Source: JACDAN01 sp036554945
Lineage (GTDB): Bacteria > Actinomycetota > Thermoleophilia > Gaiellales > Gaiellaceae
Direction: 5' to 3'
Assembly: GCA_036554945.1 (NCBI GenBank)
Contig: DATBMH010000052.1
Span: 1 to 64,000 of the forward strand
Length of the DNA: 64,000 nucleotides
In this document: positions 1-8,385 of the stretch, in pieces
How positions within the stretch are numbered: the first letter of the stretch is position 1
How the letters are laid out: every line of letters starts with the position of its first letter
Position numbers and translations under genes: made by a program
Notes under the pieces: generated by a model
The model's database searches: none
Told to the model about the DNA's origin: nothing
What the model saw: the letters and a program-made list of their open reading frames with translations, nothing else

Positions 1-632
<632 letters not shown>

Positions 633-668
633 CCTAGATCTCCTTGTACCCCGAAATTGCCCCGGGTG

Positions 669-1274
669 CTAGCCCTTGGCTCCGTCGCGGTTGGTGATCA
701 CTGTGTCGATGATGCCGTAATCCTTCGCCTCTTGCGCCGACATGAAGTAGTCGCGGTCGGTGTCGCGCGACACCTTCTCGAGGTCCTGGCCCGTGTGCTC
801 GGACAGGATCTCCTCGAGCCGGCGCTTGAGATTCAGCGTCTCGCGCGCGCGGATCTCGATGTCGGCCGCCTGCCCGCCGGGGCCGTGCGGCGTCCACACT
901 TGGTGGATCAGGATCTTGGCGTTCGGGAGTGCCATCCGCTTCCCCTTGGCTCCACCTGAGAGGAGCAGGGCGCCCATGGACATCGCGATCCCGACGCAGA
1001 TCGTCTGCACGTCGGGCTTGATGAACTGCATCGTGTCGTATACCGCGAGGCCCGAGTAGACGTCGCCGCCCGGCGAGTTGATGTACAGGGCGATGTCCTT
1101 GTCGGGGTCCTCCGACTCGAGGTGCAGCAGCTGGGCGATGATCAGGTTCGCGATCTGGTCGTCGATGGGCGTGCCGAGGAAGACGATGCGCTCATTGAGC
1201 AGGCGCGAGTAGATGTCGAAGGCGCGCTCACCGCGCGACGTCTGCTCGATCACCATCGGGACTAACGGGCTCAT
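669..1274 (-). CDS. clpP: ATP-dependent Clp protease proteolytic subunit ClpP
   Basis: Serine peptidase that forms the barrel of the ClpXP protease. The 201 residues match the family length. The catalytic triad is visible as Ser99 (in GIAMSMGA), His124 (in ILIHQ) and Asp175 (in RDTDRD). An upstream in-frame ATG exists, but the ATG at 1274 starts MSPLVPM, has AAGGAG 7 nt upstream, and overlaps the tig stop as ATGA. That overlap suggests translational coupling with trigger factor. clpX follows on the same strand. Confidence 0.96.
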   Translation of the reverse strand: MSPLVPMVIEQTSRGERAFDIYSRLLNERIVFLGTPIDDQIANLIIAQLLHLESEDPDKDIALYINSPGGDVYSGLAVYDTMQFIKPDVQTICVGIAMSMGALLLSGGAKGKRMALPNAKILIHQVWTPHGPGGQAADIEIRARETLNLKRRLEEILSEHTGQDLEKVSRDTDRDYFMSAQEAKDYGIIDTVITNRDGAKG

Positions 1275-2623
1275 GCAGGCTCCTTGCTGCCGGGGGTCCA
1301 CAATTTCGTAGCGGTCTCTGGTTTTTCCTTCTCGGGGGTCCAAAGCTTGTCGCGCGCGTGCGCGAGCTCCATCGGGATGCGCTTGACGTCGGCGGCGATC
1401 CGGTCGAGCGCGTCGCGCAGCCGGAGGTCGGCGCGGAGCGCCTCGTACCTGCCCGCCTCGCGCACCTGGGCGAGCATCTCGTCGCCGTCCTCGCCGAGCT
1501 CCTCGGACTGCTCGCGGACGAGGGCGTCGACCTGCTCGTCCGACACGTCGATGCCGAGCTTGTCCGCCGCCGCCTCGAGCACGATCTCGCGCGCAAGCGC
1601 CTGCTGCGCCTCGGCCTCGATGTCGGCCTGGATCTGCTGCGGGGTCCGGCCGCTCAGCTGGACGTAGAGCTCGGGGCTGATCCCGCGCCTCTCGAGCGAG
1701 CGGACAAGCGCGTTCCAGAGCTCGGCCGCCCGCGTCTGGACGAGCGCCGGCGCCACCTCGAGCTCGGTCGCGTCCACGAGCGCGTCGAGCGCTGCGGTCC
1801 GGAACTGTGCCTCGAGCTGCTCCGCCAGCTGTCCGCCGAGGCGCGACTCGATCTCGGCGCGCAGCTCGTCGATCGTGTCGAACTCGCTCGCGGCCTTCGC
1901 GAGGTCGTCGTCGACCGGTGGAAGGACCTTCTCGTAGACCTCCTTGACGGACGCCGTGATCCGCGCCTCGTTGCCGTCGGGCAGGCGGTACTCGATCGCC
2001 TTCTCGCCGCCGGACGCCTGGCCGAGGAGCCCCTCCTCGATCTCGGGCAGCAGCCGCTGCGAGCCGAGCTCGACGACGTAGTCGCGCTGCGCCTCGCCGT
2101 CGGAGGAGACGAGGTCGACGACGACGGTGTCGCCCTCGCGGGCCGGGCGGCCGTCGACGGACGCGAGGTCGGCGATGCTGGAGCGCAGTACCTCGAGCTC
2201 GGCGTCGACGAGCTCCTGCGGCACCTCCGGATCGGCGGCGGGCACCTCGAGCGCGCTCCAGTCCGGCACGTCGGGCTGCTCCTGCACGCCGACGGTCGCC
2301 GTGAACTGGAAGGCGTCCGTCGGCGAGCCCGGCAGCTCGTAGTCGTACTCGGGCGCCGTCGCCGGCCGCACCGTCGTGCCGCGGAGCGCGGCCCGGAACC
2401 AGCCGCCGATGTGGCTCTCCACCGCCTCGGCGTAGAGCCGCTCCTTGCCCACGCGGGCGAGGAGGACGGGCATCGGCACCTTCCCCTTGCGGAAGCCGGG
2501 GATCTTGAGGCTGCCGGCGAGGTCCGAGGCGGCGTGGTCGATCGCGTGCTTCACGTCGCCGCTCGGGACCTCGACAGTCATCCGGACCTTGCTCTCGGGG
2601 AGCTCTTCGACCGTCGCCTTCAC
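1271..2623 (-). CDS. tig: Trigger factor, ribosome-associated chaperone and peptidyl-prolyl isomerase
   Basis: The N-terminal ribosome-binding domain is recognisable (MTVEVPSGD followed by GFRKGKVP, which corresponds to the GFRxGK ribosome-docking signature). A FKBP-like middle domain and a long helical C-terminal domain follow. The GTG at 2623 gives 450 residues and the usual N-terminus. No good ribosome-binding site precedes it, so the start is less certain and the transcript may be leaderless. The extreme C-terminus carries two copies of a KLWTP motif, not part of the standard family core. The stop overlaps the clpP start as ATGA. Confidence 0.92.
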   Translation of the reverse strand: MKATVEELPESKVRMTVEVPSGDVKHAIDHAASDLAGSLKIPGFRKGKVPMPVLLARVGKERLYAEAVESHIGGWFRAALRGTTVRPATAPEYDYELPGSPTDAFQFTATVGVQEQPDVPDWSALEVPAADPEVPQELVDAELEVLRSSIADLASVDGRPAREGDTVVVDLVSSDGEAQRDYVVELGSQRLLPEIEEGLLGQASGGEKAIEYRLPDGNEARITASVKEVYEKVLPPVDDDLAKAASEFDTIDELRAEIESRLGGQLAEQLEAQFRTAALDALVDATELEVAPALVQTRAAELWNALVRSLERRGISPELYVQLSGRTPQQIQADIEAEAQQALAREIVLEAAADKLGIDVSDEQVDALVREQSEELGEDGDEMLAQVREAGRYEALRADLRLRDALDRIAADVKRIPMELAHARDKLWTPEKEKPETATKLWTPGSKEPA

Positions 2624-2679
2624 GAGGCGGCCATTGTGCCAGCGGACCTCGGTGCTGGAGATCAGGCCGCCGCGAGAGC

Positions 2680-2745
2680 TCAGAAGATCCAGATGAGCAG
2701 GACGATCAGGATGATCAGCAGGAGTACGCCGCTTCCGATGTACAT
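2680..2745 (-). CDS. Very small hydrophobic peptide (21 aa), single membrane segment
   Basis: A 21-residue frame beginning MYIGSGVLLL and ending LLIWIF is almost entirely aliphatic, enough for one transmembrane helix. A near-perfect Shine-Dalgarno (AAAGGAGG) lies 5 nt before the ATG at 2745, much stronger than that of the neighbouring tig gene. It ends 57 nt before the chosen tig start on the same strand. Tiny membrane peptides of this look are common in actinobacterial genomes, but I know no function. The case rests on the ribosome-binding site and composition. Confidence 0.6.
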   Translation of the reverse strand: MYIGSGVLLLIILIVLLIWIF

Positions 2746-2830
2746 CCCCGCCTCCTTTCAGTCGTGTGCGGACGGCTTGAACGGAGTGCTGGCGAGGGGT
2801 ACCCGGTTCGGGCGCGTTCGACACCTCGCA

Positions 2831-2916
2831 TGCGGGCGGGAGGACTCGAACCTCCAAAGGGCTTTCGCCCCAACGGGACCTAAACCCGCCGCGTCTGCCA
2901 GTTCCGCCACGCCCGC
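2831..2916 (-). tRNA. tRNA-Leu (anticodon TAG)
   Basis: A full cloverleaf with the long variable arm of a class II tRNA. The acceptor stem is GCGGGCG paired with CGCCCGC, with discriminator A. The anticodon loop TTTAGGT gives TAG. The TTCGAGT T-loop is present. CCA is not encoded. Confidence 0.95.
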
Positions 2917-2969
2917 TCGGCGCGGTTCAAGGATAGAGCCGGCCCCGGGAGGCGTAGAGTCAGCCCGCG

Positions 2970-3182
2970 ATGTTGATGCGGATCATCCTCGGCGCGGTGA
3001 TCGTCCTCTTCCTGTTCCTCTGGGTCCGGGCGGTCATCGACGTGTTCACCCGGCGCGACGACCTGTCCGGCGGCGGCAAGGCCGCGTGGGCGATCGGGAT
3101 GCTCGTCTTCCCGTTCATCGGGCTGCTGGTCTACACGATGCTGCGCCCGGCCGACTCGCAGATCGCCCAGCGCCGCCGCTAG
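2970..3182 (+). CDS. Small membrane protein, PLDc_N (cardiolipin synthase N-terminal) type
   Basis: 70 residues: a first membrane helix (residues 3-23), a polar linker VFTRRDDLSGGGKAAW, a second helix (39-59) and a basic tail. The pattern of two helices around a GKAAWAI segment is that of the PLDc_N domain found alone in many actinobacteria. It lacks any catalytic PLD motif, so it is not a phospholipase. The start is ATG at 2970, with a second ATG two codons later. It stands alone between tRNA-Leu and a convergent RibD-like gene. Confidence 0.75.
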   Translation: MLMRIILGAVIVLFLFLWVRAVIDVFTRRDDLSGGGKAAWAIGMLVFPFIGLLVYTMLRPADSQIAQRRR

Positions 3183-3199
3183 CCGGCCGCGGGCCTGGG

Positions 3200-3763
3200 T
3201 CAGCGGTGCCGGCGGTACTGCAGCTCGAGGATCCCGCTGCTGGAGGGAGTGCTGGAGACCAGGTCGAGCCGGTAAGACTTGGGGACGCCGTCGAACAGGC
3301 GGGTTCCCTCGCCCGCGACGTAGGGGAACATGCTCACCCGGAGCTCGTCGATCAGGTCGAGCTGCATGAGCGACCGCCAGAGGGTGACGCCGCCCCAGAC
3401 CACGATGTGACCGTCGCCGCCCAGCCTGAGCTTATCGACCTCTTCTGTCGTGTCACCGGCGGCGATGGTGGTGTTGGCCCAGTCGGCCGTCCTCAGGGTC
3501 CGGGAGAAGACCACCTTGCGCCCGGCGTTCAGGATCGGGGAGAAAGGATGGTCCGTGGCCGTCGTCATCGCCGCGGCGATGGCCTCGTAGGCGGTGCGCC
3601 CCATCAGGTGCGCGTGCGCGCTCCGGAGGAAGTCGAGTTGCGCCCGGTCGTCGGGCTCGCTGTTCTCGGGTAGGCCGAAGCAGAACTCCCAGAACTCGGT
3701 GCCCTCGTCGGCGAGCAGACCGTCGAGCGAGTAGTTGAACACCGTCGCGATCAGCTTCCGCAT
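3200..3763 (-). CDS. Dihydrofolate reductase family protein (RibD C-terminal domain)
   Basis: 187 residues with the RibD_C/DHFR fold signature: an N-terminal strand followed by NYSLDGLLA, then LMGRTAYEAIA, VFSRTL, and a nucleotide-binding segment IVVWGGVTLWRSLMQLDLIDEL. It probably is an NADPH-dependent reductase. These stand-alone proteins are common in actinobacteria and the substrate is unknown. The ATG at 3763 was chosen because it begins the first beta strand; the frame reads further upstream but would run into tRNA-Arg. Confidence 0.82.
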   Translation of the reverse strand: MRKLIATVFNYSLDGLLADEGTEFWEFCFGLPENSEPDDRAQLDFLRSAHAHLMGRTAYEAIAAAMTTATDHPFSPILNAGRKVVFSRTLRTADWANTTIAAGDTTEEVDKLRLGGDGHIVVWGGVTLWRSLMQLDLIDELRVSMFPYVAGEGTRLFDGVPKSYRLDLVSSTPSSSGILELQYRRHR

Positions 3764-3768
3764 GTCGA

Positions 3769-3840
3769 TGGCCCCGGGAGGAGTCGAACCTCCGCACGCA
3801 GATTCGAAGTCTGCCGCTCTATCCACTGAGCTACGGGGCC
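3769..3840 (-). tRNA. tRNA-Arg (anticodon TCG)
   Basis: Acceptor stem GGCCCCG with CGGGGCC and discriminator A. Anticodon stem GCAGA/TCTGC with loop CTTCGAA gives TCG. The T-loop is TTCGACT. It sits only 5 nt upstream of the start codon of the RibD-like gene on the same strand, so one transcript may carry both. Confidence 0.95.
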
Positions 3841-3856
3841 GCAGGACGGAGAGTAG

Positions 3857-4747
3857 CTAGACGGGGTTCGGCGGCTCCTCGCCGCGCTCCACGGCGAGGA
3901 GGTTGTCGACGAGGACGCGCGTCATCGCCTCTCGCGTCGCCTCCGTCGCGGTGCCGAGGTGCGGCGTCATCACGACGTTGTCGAGGTCGAAGAGCTCGGG
4001 CGGAACGTCCGGCTCGTTCGCGAAGACGTCGAGGCCGGCGCGCAGCCGTCCGGAGACGAGCTCCGCGACCAGCGCGGGCTCGTCGACGACGAGACCGCGC
4101 GAGGTGTTGACAAGGCACGCGCCGTCGCGCATCAGCGCCAGCCGCCGCGCGTCGACGAAGGCGCGGGTCTCGTCCGTGAGCGGGACGTGAAGCGAGACCA
4201 CGTCGACCTCCCGCAGGAGGTCGTCCAGCGGCCGATAGCCCGGATCGCCGTCGTCGGCGCGGCGCGTGTGGAGCACGCGCATGTCGAAGCCCCGGGCCCG
4301 CTGCGCCATCGCGGTGCCGGTCCGCCCCAGCCCGACGATCCCCAGCGTCGCGCCGCTGACCTCGTCGCCGCGAAGCGGCTCGTCGGCCCAGCCGCTCCCC
4401 CACGCCCCGGACCGAACCACACGGTCGCCGGCGGCGACCCGGCGGAGCACGGCGAGCATCAGCGCGAACGCGAGGTCGGCAGTGGCCGCCGCGGTCACGC
4501 CCGGTGTGTTCGTGACGACGACGCCTCGCGCCCGGCAGGCGTCCACGTCGACGAGGTCGTAGCCGGCGCCGTAGTTCGCGACGACCCGCACGCCCGGGAA
4601 GCGGTCGAGCGTCTCGGCGTCGACCGGCTCGGCGACGACGGCCAGCCCCTCGACGTCGTCGCGCGCCGTCCGCAGGTCCCCGTACTCGACGTCCGCGAGC
4701 TCCGCCCATGCCGGGCCCGGGAAGACCCGTGCCGCCAGGATCTTCAC
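3857..4747 (-). CDS. D-isomer specific 2-hydroxyacid dehydrogenase
   Basis: 296 residues. NAD-binding motif GLGRTGTA lies near residues 140-147. The catalytic Arg (NTSRG), Glu (ANEPDVPPE) and His (TPHLGTAT) of the family are all present. It probably reduces a 2-oxoacid such as glyoxylate or hydroxypyruvate; the substrate cannot be told from sequence. The GTG start at 4747 abuts the TGA of the upstream HxlR-type regulator (TGAGTG), so the two are probably translated together. Confidence 0.88.
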   Translation of the reverse strand: MKILAARVFPGPAWAELADVEYGDLRTARDDVEGLAVVAEPVDAETLDRFPGVRVVANYGAGYDLVDVDACRARGVVVTNTPGVTAAATADLAFALMLAVLRRVAAGDRVVRSGAWGSGWADEPLRGDEVSGATLGIVGLGRTGTAMAQRARGFDMRVLHTRRADDGDPGYRPLDDLLREVDVVSLHVPLTDETRAFVDARRLALMRDGACLVNTSRGLVVDEPALVAELVSGRLRAGLDVFANEPDVPPELFDLDNVVMTPHLGTATEATREAMTRVLVDNLLAVERGEEPPNPV

Positions 4748-5482
4748 TCAGTCGGCGATTCGCACGCGATGAGGGTTGGGCAGGCGCGCGGCCGTGGTGC
4801 GGCGGCCCTCCGCCAGGCGGCTGGCCGCGGCGAACGCGCTCCACGTGAACCACTGCCGGAGCCCGCGTTGCAGCGCCTGCGGGCCGCTCATGGTCAGCTT
4901 CCCGGCTCGAATCGCGCCGCCGAGGTCGGCCCGTCCCAGGTAGACGCGGTAGAGGGTTGCGGTGTCGACGTCGACCTCGAGATCGACGTCGAAGCCCGGA
5001 TGCTGAAGGCAGACCGACACCTCGGAGGGCTCGAGGACCATCCAGTAGCGCCGCTTGGGGCCGCGAAAGTCGAAGCGAACCACGGTTCGGCCGGGCGGGA
5101 GCCGCTCGCGATCGACGTGGCGCGCCATCCAGACGATCAGCAGGTCGGGATCGAGCTCCTCGGGGCGCGGCTCGGTGAACGACCAAGTCGCGCCCCACTC
5201 GCCGATCGCCTGCACGACCGGCTGGAGGTCACGGCCGGCGGACGTGAGGCGGTATTCGAGGGTGCGCCCCTTGGGCCCGGTCCTGCGCTCGATGACCTCT
5301 GCCCGCTCGAGCGCGCGCATGCGGTCGGTGAGGACGGACCGTGAGATTCCCGGGAGCCCGCGTTGCAGCTCGTTGAAGCCGTTCGCGCCGCCCAGCATCT
5401 CGCGCACGATCAGGAGCGTCCAGCGGTCGCCGAGGACCTCGGAGGCCTTGGCGACGGGGCAGTACTGCGCGTAGCTGCGCAT
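4748..5482 (-). CDS. HxlR-family winged-helix regulator with C-terminal SCP2-like domain
   Basis: 244 residues. Residues 1-105 are a HxlR winged helix (CPVAKASEVLGDRWTLLIV, then FNELQRGLPGISRSVLTDRM, then the YRLTSAGRDL wing). The conserved Cys8 of the family is present. The C-terminal half resembles the SCP2-like domain often fused to this regulator type, possibly a ligand sensor. It diverges from the FAD oxidoreductase at 5588, and the intergenic space contains an inverted repeat, so it probably controls that gene and itself. A dehydrogenase follows directly. Confidence 0.85.
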   Translation of the reverse strand: MRSYAQYCPVAKASEVLGDRWTLLIVREMLGGANGFNELQRGLPGISRSVLTDRMRALERAEVIERRTGPKGRTLEYRLTSAGRDLQPVVQAIGEWGATWSFTEPRPEELDPDLLIVWMARHVDRERLPPGRTVVRFDFRGPKRRYWMVLEPSEVSVCLQHPGFDVDLEVDVDTATLYRVYLGRADLGGAIRAGKLTMSGPQALQRGLRQWFTWSAFAAASRLAEGRRTTAARLPNPHRVRIAD

Positions 5483-5524
5483 CGCACGACCATGCTAGTA
5501 CCGCATCGGCGACAGGTCCGTTAC

Positions 5525-5542
5525 TCGAACCGGTTAGTTCGA
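5525..5542. promoter_or_regulatory. Inverted repeat, likely operator between divergent genes
   Basis: TCGAAC and GTTCGA form perfect 6-bp arms around a 6-nt centre, midway in the 105-bp gap between the HxlR regulator and the FAD oxidoreductase. A second, weaker pair (TGCTAGTAC near 5493 and GCACTAGT near 5547) flanks it. Position and symmetry suit a dimeric regulator. That it is the HxlR protein is inference. Confidence 0.5.
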
Positions 5543-5587
5543 AATCAGCACTAGTCGGTCTGGGGCGGCGAATCGTACGGTGCCGGC

Positions 5588-6994
5588 ATGACGACGCAGA
5601 CGCCGATGTCGGAGACACGGACGATCGACGTCGATGGCCTGCGAGCCGGCATTCGCGGCCCGGTGATCCTGCCCGACGACCCGGGCTACGACGACGCGCG
5701 CGCAGTCTGGAACGGAGCGATCGATCGCCGCCCCGCCTGCATCGTCCGTTGCACCGGAGTCGTCGACGTCGTCGCCGCGGTTCGCTTCGCCCGAGAGCGA
5801 GAGCTGCCGCTGGCGGTGCGCTCCGGCGGCCACGGCGTCGCCGGTCACGCGGTCTGCGACGGCGGCGTCGTGGTCGACCTCTCGCCGATGCGGGGGATCA
5901 GAGTCGATCCGGCGGCGCGGACGGCCAGGGCCGAGGCCGGCGTGCTGTGGGGGGAGCTCGACCGCGAGACGCAGCTCCACGGCCTGGCGACGGTCGGCGG
6001 GATCGTCACGCACACCGGCATCGCGGGGCTCACCCTGGGAGGCGGGATCGGCTGGCTCATGCGGAAGCACGGGGCGACGGTCGACAACCTGGTCTCGGTC
6101 GACCTGGTGACGGCCGACGGCGCGACGGTCACCGCCGGCGAGAACGAGCACCCGGACCTCTTCTGGGGCGTCCGTGGCGGCGGCGGCAACTTCGGCATCG
6201 CCACCTCGTTCGAGTACCGGCTGCACCCCGTGGGGCCGATCGTGCTCGCCGGACCGATCTTCCATCCGTTCGAGGACGCCCGCGAGGTGCTGCGCTTCTA
6301 CCGGGAGTTCGCCGCCGCGGCGCCGGACGAGCTGACCACGATCTTCGAGCTCTCGGCGGCGCCGCCGGCCCCCTTCCTGCCGGAGGAGCTGCACGGCAAG
6401 CCAATCGTGATGGTGGGTGCCTGTTACGCGGGATCCCCGGAGGAGGGCGCAAAGGTCGTCCGCCCGCTCAAGGAGTTCGGCCGGCCGATCGTCGACTTCC
6501 TCGAGCCGAAGCCCTACACGGCCTTGCAGTCGATGTTCGACCCCTTCGTGCCGCACGGCTGGCACCGCTACTGGAAGTCGGTCGAGCTGCCGCCGCTCAC
6601 CGACGGGGCGATCGACACGCTCGTCGAGCAGGCTTCCGCGATCACCTCCCCGAGGTCGTACTGCATCGTCTTCCAGCTCGGGGGCGCCCTCGCCCGCGTC
6701 GGCGAGGACGAGACCGCCTTCGGCCAGCGTGACGCCGCGCACAACGTGAACGTCAACGCGGTGTGGACCGAGGACGACCCCGACGGCGAGCAGCACGTCT
6801 CCTGGGCGCGCGAGTTCTTCTCGGCGCTGCAGCCGCACGCCCGCGGGCGCGTCTACGTCAACTTCCTGGGCGACGAGGGCTCGGACCGGGTGCGCCAGGC
6901 GTACGGCGAGCGGCGGTACGAGCGCCTCGTCGGCTTGAAGCGGACGTACGACCCGGCGAACGTCTTCCGGCTGAATCAGAACATCGAGCCGTAG
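5588..6994 (+). CDS. FAD-binding oxidoreductase, berberine-bridge-enzyme type
   Basis: 468 residues. The FAD-binding PCMH domain has RSGGHGVAGHAVCDGG, whose His82 is the usual covalent FAD site. The next family motif reads TVGGIVTHTGIAGLTLGGG and lacks the cysteine that would give a second flavin bond, so attachment is probably by histidine only. The C-terminal BBE segment ends with YGERRYERLVGLKRTYDPANVFRLNQNI, matching the family signature. Substrate unknown (sugars or alkaloid-like compounds in relatives). Probably regulated by the divergent HxlR gene. Confidence 0.9.
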   Translation: MTTQTPMSETRTIDVDGLRAGIRGPVILPDDPGYDDARAVWNGAIDRRPACIVRCTGVVDVVAAVRFARERELPLAVRSGGHGVAGHAVCDGGVVVDLSPMRGIRVDPAARTARAEAGVLWGELDRETQLHGLATVGGIVTHTGIAGLTLGGGIGWLMRKHGATVDNLVSVDLVTADGATVTAGENEHPDLFWGVRGGGGNFGIATSFEYRLHPVGPIVLAGPIFHPFEDAREVLRFYREFAAAAPDELTTIFELSAAPPAPFLPEELHGKPIVMVGACYAGSPEEGAKVVRPLKEFGRPIVDFLEPKPYTALQSMFDPFVPHGWHRYWKSVELPPLTDGAIDTLVEQASAITSPRSYCIVFQLGGALARVGEDETAFGQRDAAHNVNVNAVWTEDDPDGEQHVSWAREFFSALQPHARGRVYVNFLGDEGSDRVRQAYGERRYERLVGLKRTYDPANVFRLNQNIEP

Positions 6995-7019
6995 CGGCGT
7001 TCCTGAACCTACGCAGAGG

Positions 7020-7093
7020 GGTGGCGGAGGGGACTCGAACCCCCGACCACCGGGACCACAACCCGGGGCTCTACCAACTGAGCTACCGCCACC
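7020..7093 (-). tRNA. tRNA-His (anticodon GTG)
   Basis: Acceptor GTGGCGG with CCGCCAC. Anticodon loop TTGTGGT gives GTG. The genome encodes the extra 5' G (complement of base 7093), facing discriminator C, the identity element expected for tRNA-His. Confidence 0.95.
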
Positions 7094-7129
7094 GCGCTCC
7101 GCGAAGGATAGCGGTGTCGCCGCGGGCGA

Positions 7130-7681
7130 CTAGGCCCGCGACGGCACGGCTGCGAACTCCTCGACGATCGTGCGGCAGAAGGCCGGGAGATCCTTCGGGT
7201 TCCGGCTCGAGATCAGGCCGTCGTCGACGACGACCTCCTCGTCGACCCAGTTCCCGCCGGCGTTCTCGATGTCGGTCCGGATGCTCGGGAACGACGTCAG
7301 CGTCCGGTCGCGGACGACGTCCGCCTCGACCAGCGTCCACGGGCCGTGGCAGATGACCGCCACCGGCTTGCCGGCCTCGACGAAGGACCGTGCGAAGCGC
7401 ACGGCGTCCTCGTCCGTCCGGAGCGTGTCCGGGTTGCCGACGCCGCCGGGCAGCACGAGCGCGTCGTAGTCGTCGGCGCTCGCCTGGGAGACGACGCGGT
7501 CGACCGGGAACGTGTCGGCCTTGTCGTAGTGGTCGAACCCCTGGATCTCGCCTTCCTCGAGCGAGACGAGCTCGGGTCGCCCGCCGGCCTGCTCGACCGC
7601 CTTCCAGGGCTCGGTCAGCTCGACCTGCTCGACCATGTCCGTGGCGAGGAATGCGATCTTCTTGCCGTTCAGCTCGGGCAT
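7130..7681 (-). CDS. DJ-1/PfpI family protein
   Basis: 183 residues. The nucleophile elbow VICHGPWTLVEA places Cys111 next to His112, with acidic partner Glu18 in ATDMVEQVEL. It matches the PfpI type (general stress protein 18 group), described as peptidases or deglycases. Strong Shine-Dalgarno (GGAGGAG) precedes the ATG at 7681. It stands alone between tRNA-His and the divergent tRNA-Arg. Confidence 0.88.
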   Translation of the reverse strand: MPELNGKKIAFLATDMVEQVELTEPWKAVEQAGGRPELVSLEEGEIQGFDHYDKADTFPVDRVVSQASADDYDALVLPGGVGNPDTLRTDEDAVRFARSFVEAGKPVAVICHGPWTLVEADVVRDRTLTSFPSIRTDIENAGGNWVDEEVVVDDGLISSRNPKDLPAFCRTIVEEFAAVPSRA

Positions 7682-7748
7682 CTCTCCTCCTCGGGTCGTT
7701 GTCGCCCCGACGCGTACCCGGAAACCCCCGGCGCTACCCTTTGACCGG

Positions 7749-7820
7749 GCGCCCGTAGCTCAGTGGAAGAGCAGCGGACTTCTAATCCGCGGGTCGGAGG
7801 TTCGAATCCTCCCGGGCGCG
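7749..7820 (+). tRNA. tRNA-Arg (anticodon TCT)
   Basis: Acceptor GCGCCCG with CGGGCGC, discriminator G. Anticodon stem GCGGA/TCCGC with loop CTTCTAA gives TCT. T-loop TTCGAAT. Its 3' half (7782-7820) is overlapped on the other strand by the end of the cupin gene. Confidence 0.95.
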
Positions 7821-8354
7821 TCCCTCGGGCGGCCACGGTACGCGCGCGGGCTCGAACTCGCCGGGCCAGTCGGCGTACGCCTCGTCGGGGTCGTTCGTGT
7901 CCCTGGCGGCTGACGCGCCGTACCGCGCCGCGACCTCGCTCACCGGGTAGTGGAGCGTCTCGACCTCGGGCCTGGCGCCGATCATGAGGACCGCGCAGGG
8001 CCCGTCGCCGGCGCCGACGATGATGTGGTGGACGCCGGCCGGACAGTGGAAGTAGTCCCACTGCCGCAGCGGCCGCTCCTCGTCCTCGACGATCAGCGTG
8101 CACTCGCCCGAGAGGACGAGAAAGCCCTCCTGCGCGTCCTCCGAGTGGTAGAGCGCGTTCGGCTCGCCCGGCGACAAGACGCGGACTCGGACGCCGAAAT
8201 CGGGGAAGGGCTCCTCCCTCGCCTCGATCGGATAGGTCACGCCACCCTTCTCCTCGTTGCGCACCGCAAGGGCGTCCTCGAGGTTGAGGACGAACCAGCC
8301 CTCCGACGTGATGTAGCGGCCGTACGGGGTCTCTGCCGACTGCGCTTCCTCCAC
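7782..8354 (-). CDS. Cupin-domain protein whose C-terminus is read from antisense tRNA-Arg
   Basis: 190 residues from a GTG at 8354. A single cupin barrel is visible: SEDAQEGFLVLSGECTLIVEDEE (first motif) and CPAGVHHIIVGAGDGPCAVLMI (second motif), with histidines typical of metal binding. Function unknown. No stop occurs before the tRNA, so the last residues (EDSNLRPAD) are translated from the complement of tRNA-Arg(TCT), including its anticodon and T arms. That is a recognised artefact-like tail; whether it is made in full is uncertain. Confidence 0.8.
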   Translation of the reverse strand: MEEAQSAETPYGRYITSEGWFVLNLEDALAVRNEEKGGVTYPIEAREEPFPDFGVRVRVLSPGEPNALYHSEDAQEGFLVLSGECTLIVEDEERPLRQWDYFHCPAGVHHIIVGAGDGPCAVLMIGARPEVETLHYPVSEVAARYGASAARDTNDPDEAYADWPGEFEPARVPWPPEGRAREDSNLRPAD

Positions 8355-8385
8355 GGCCGGCCACCCTACAGCCGGGCCGGCGGAG

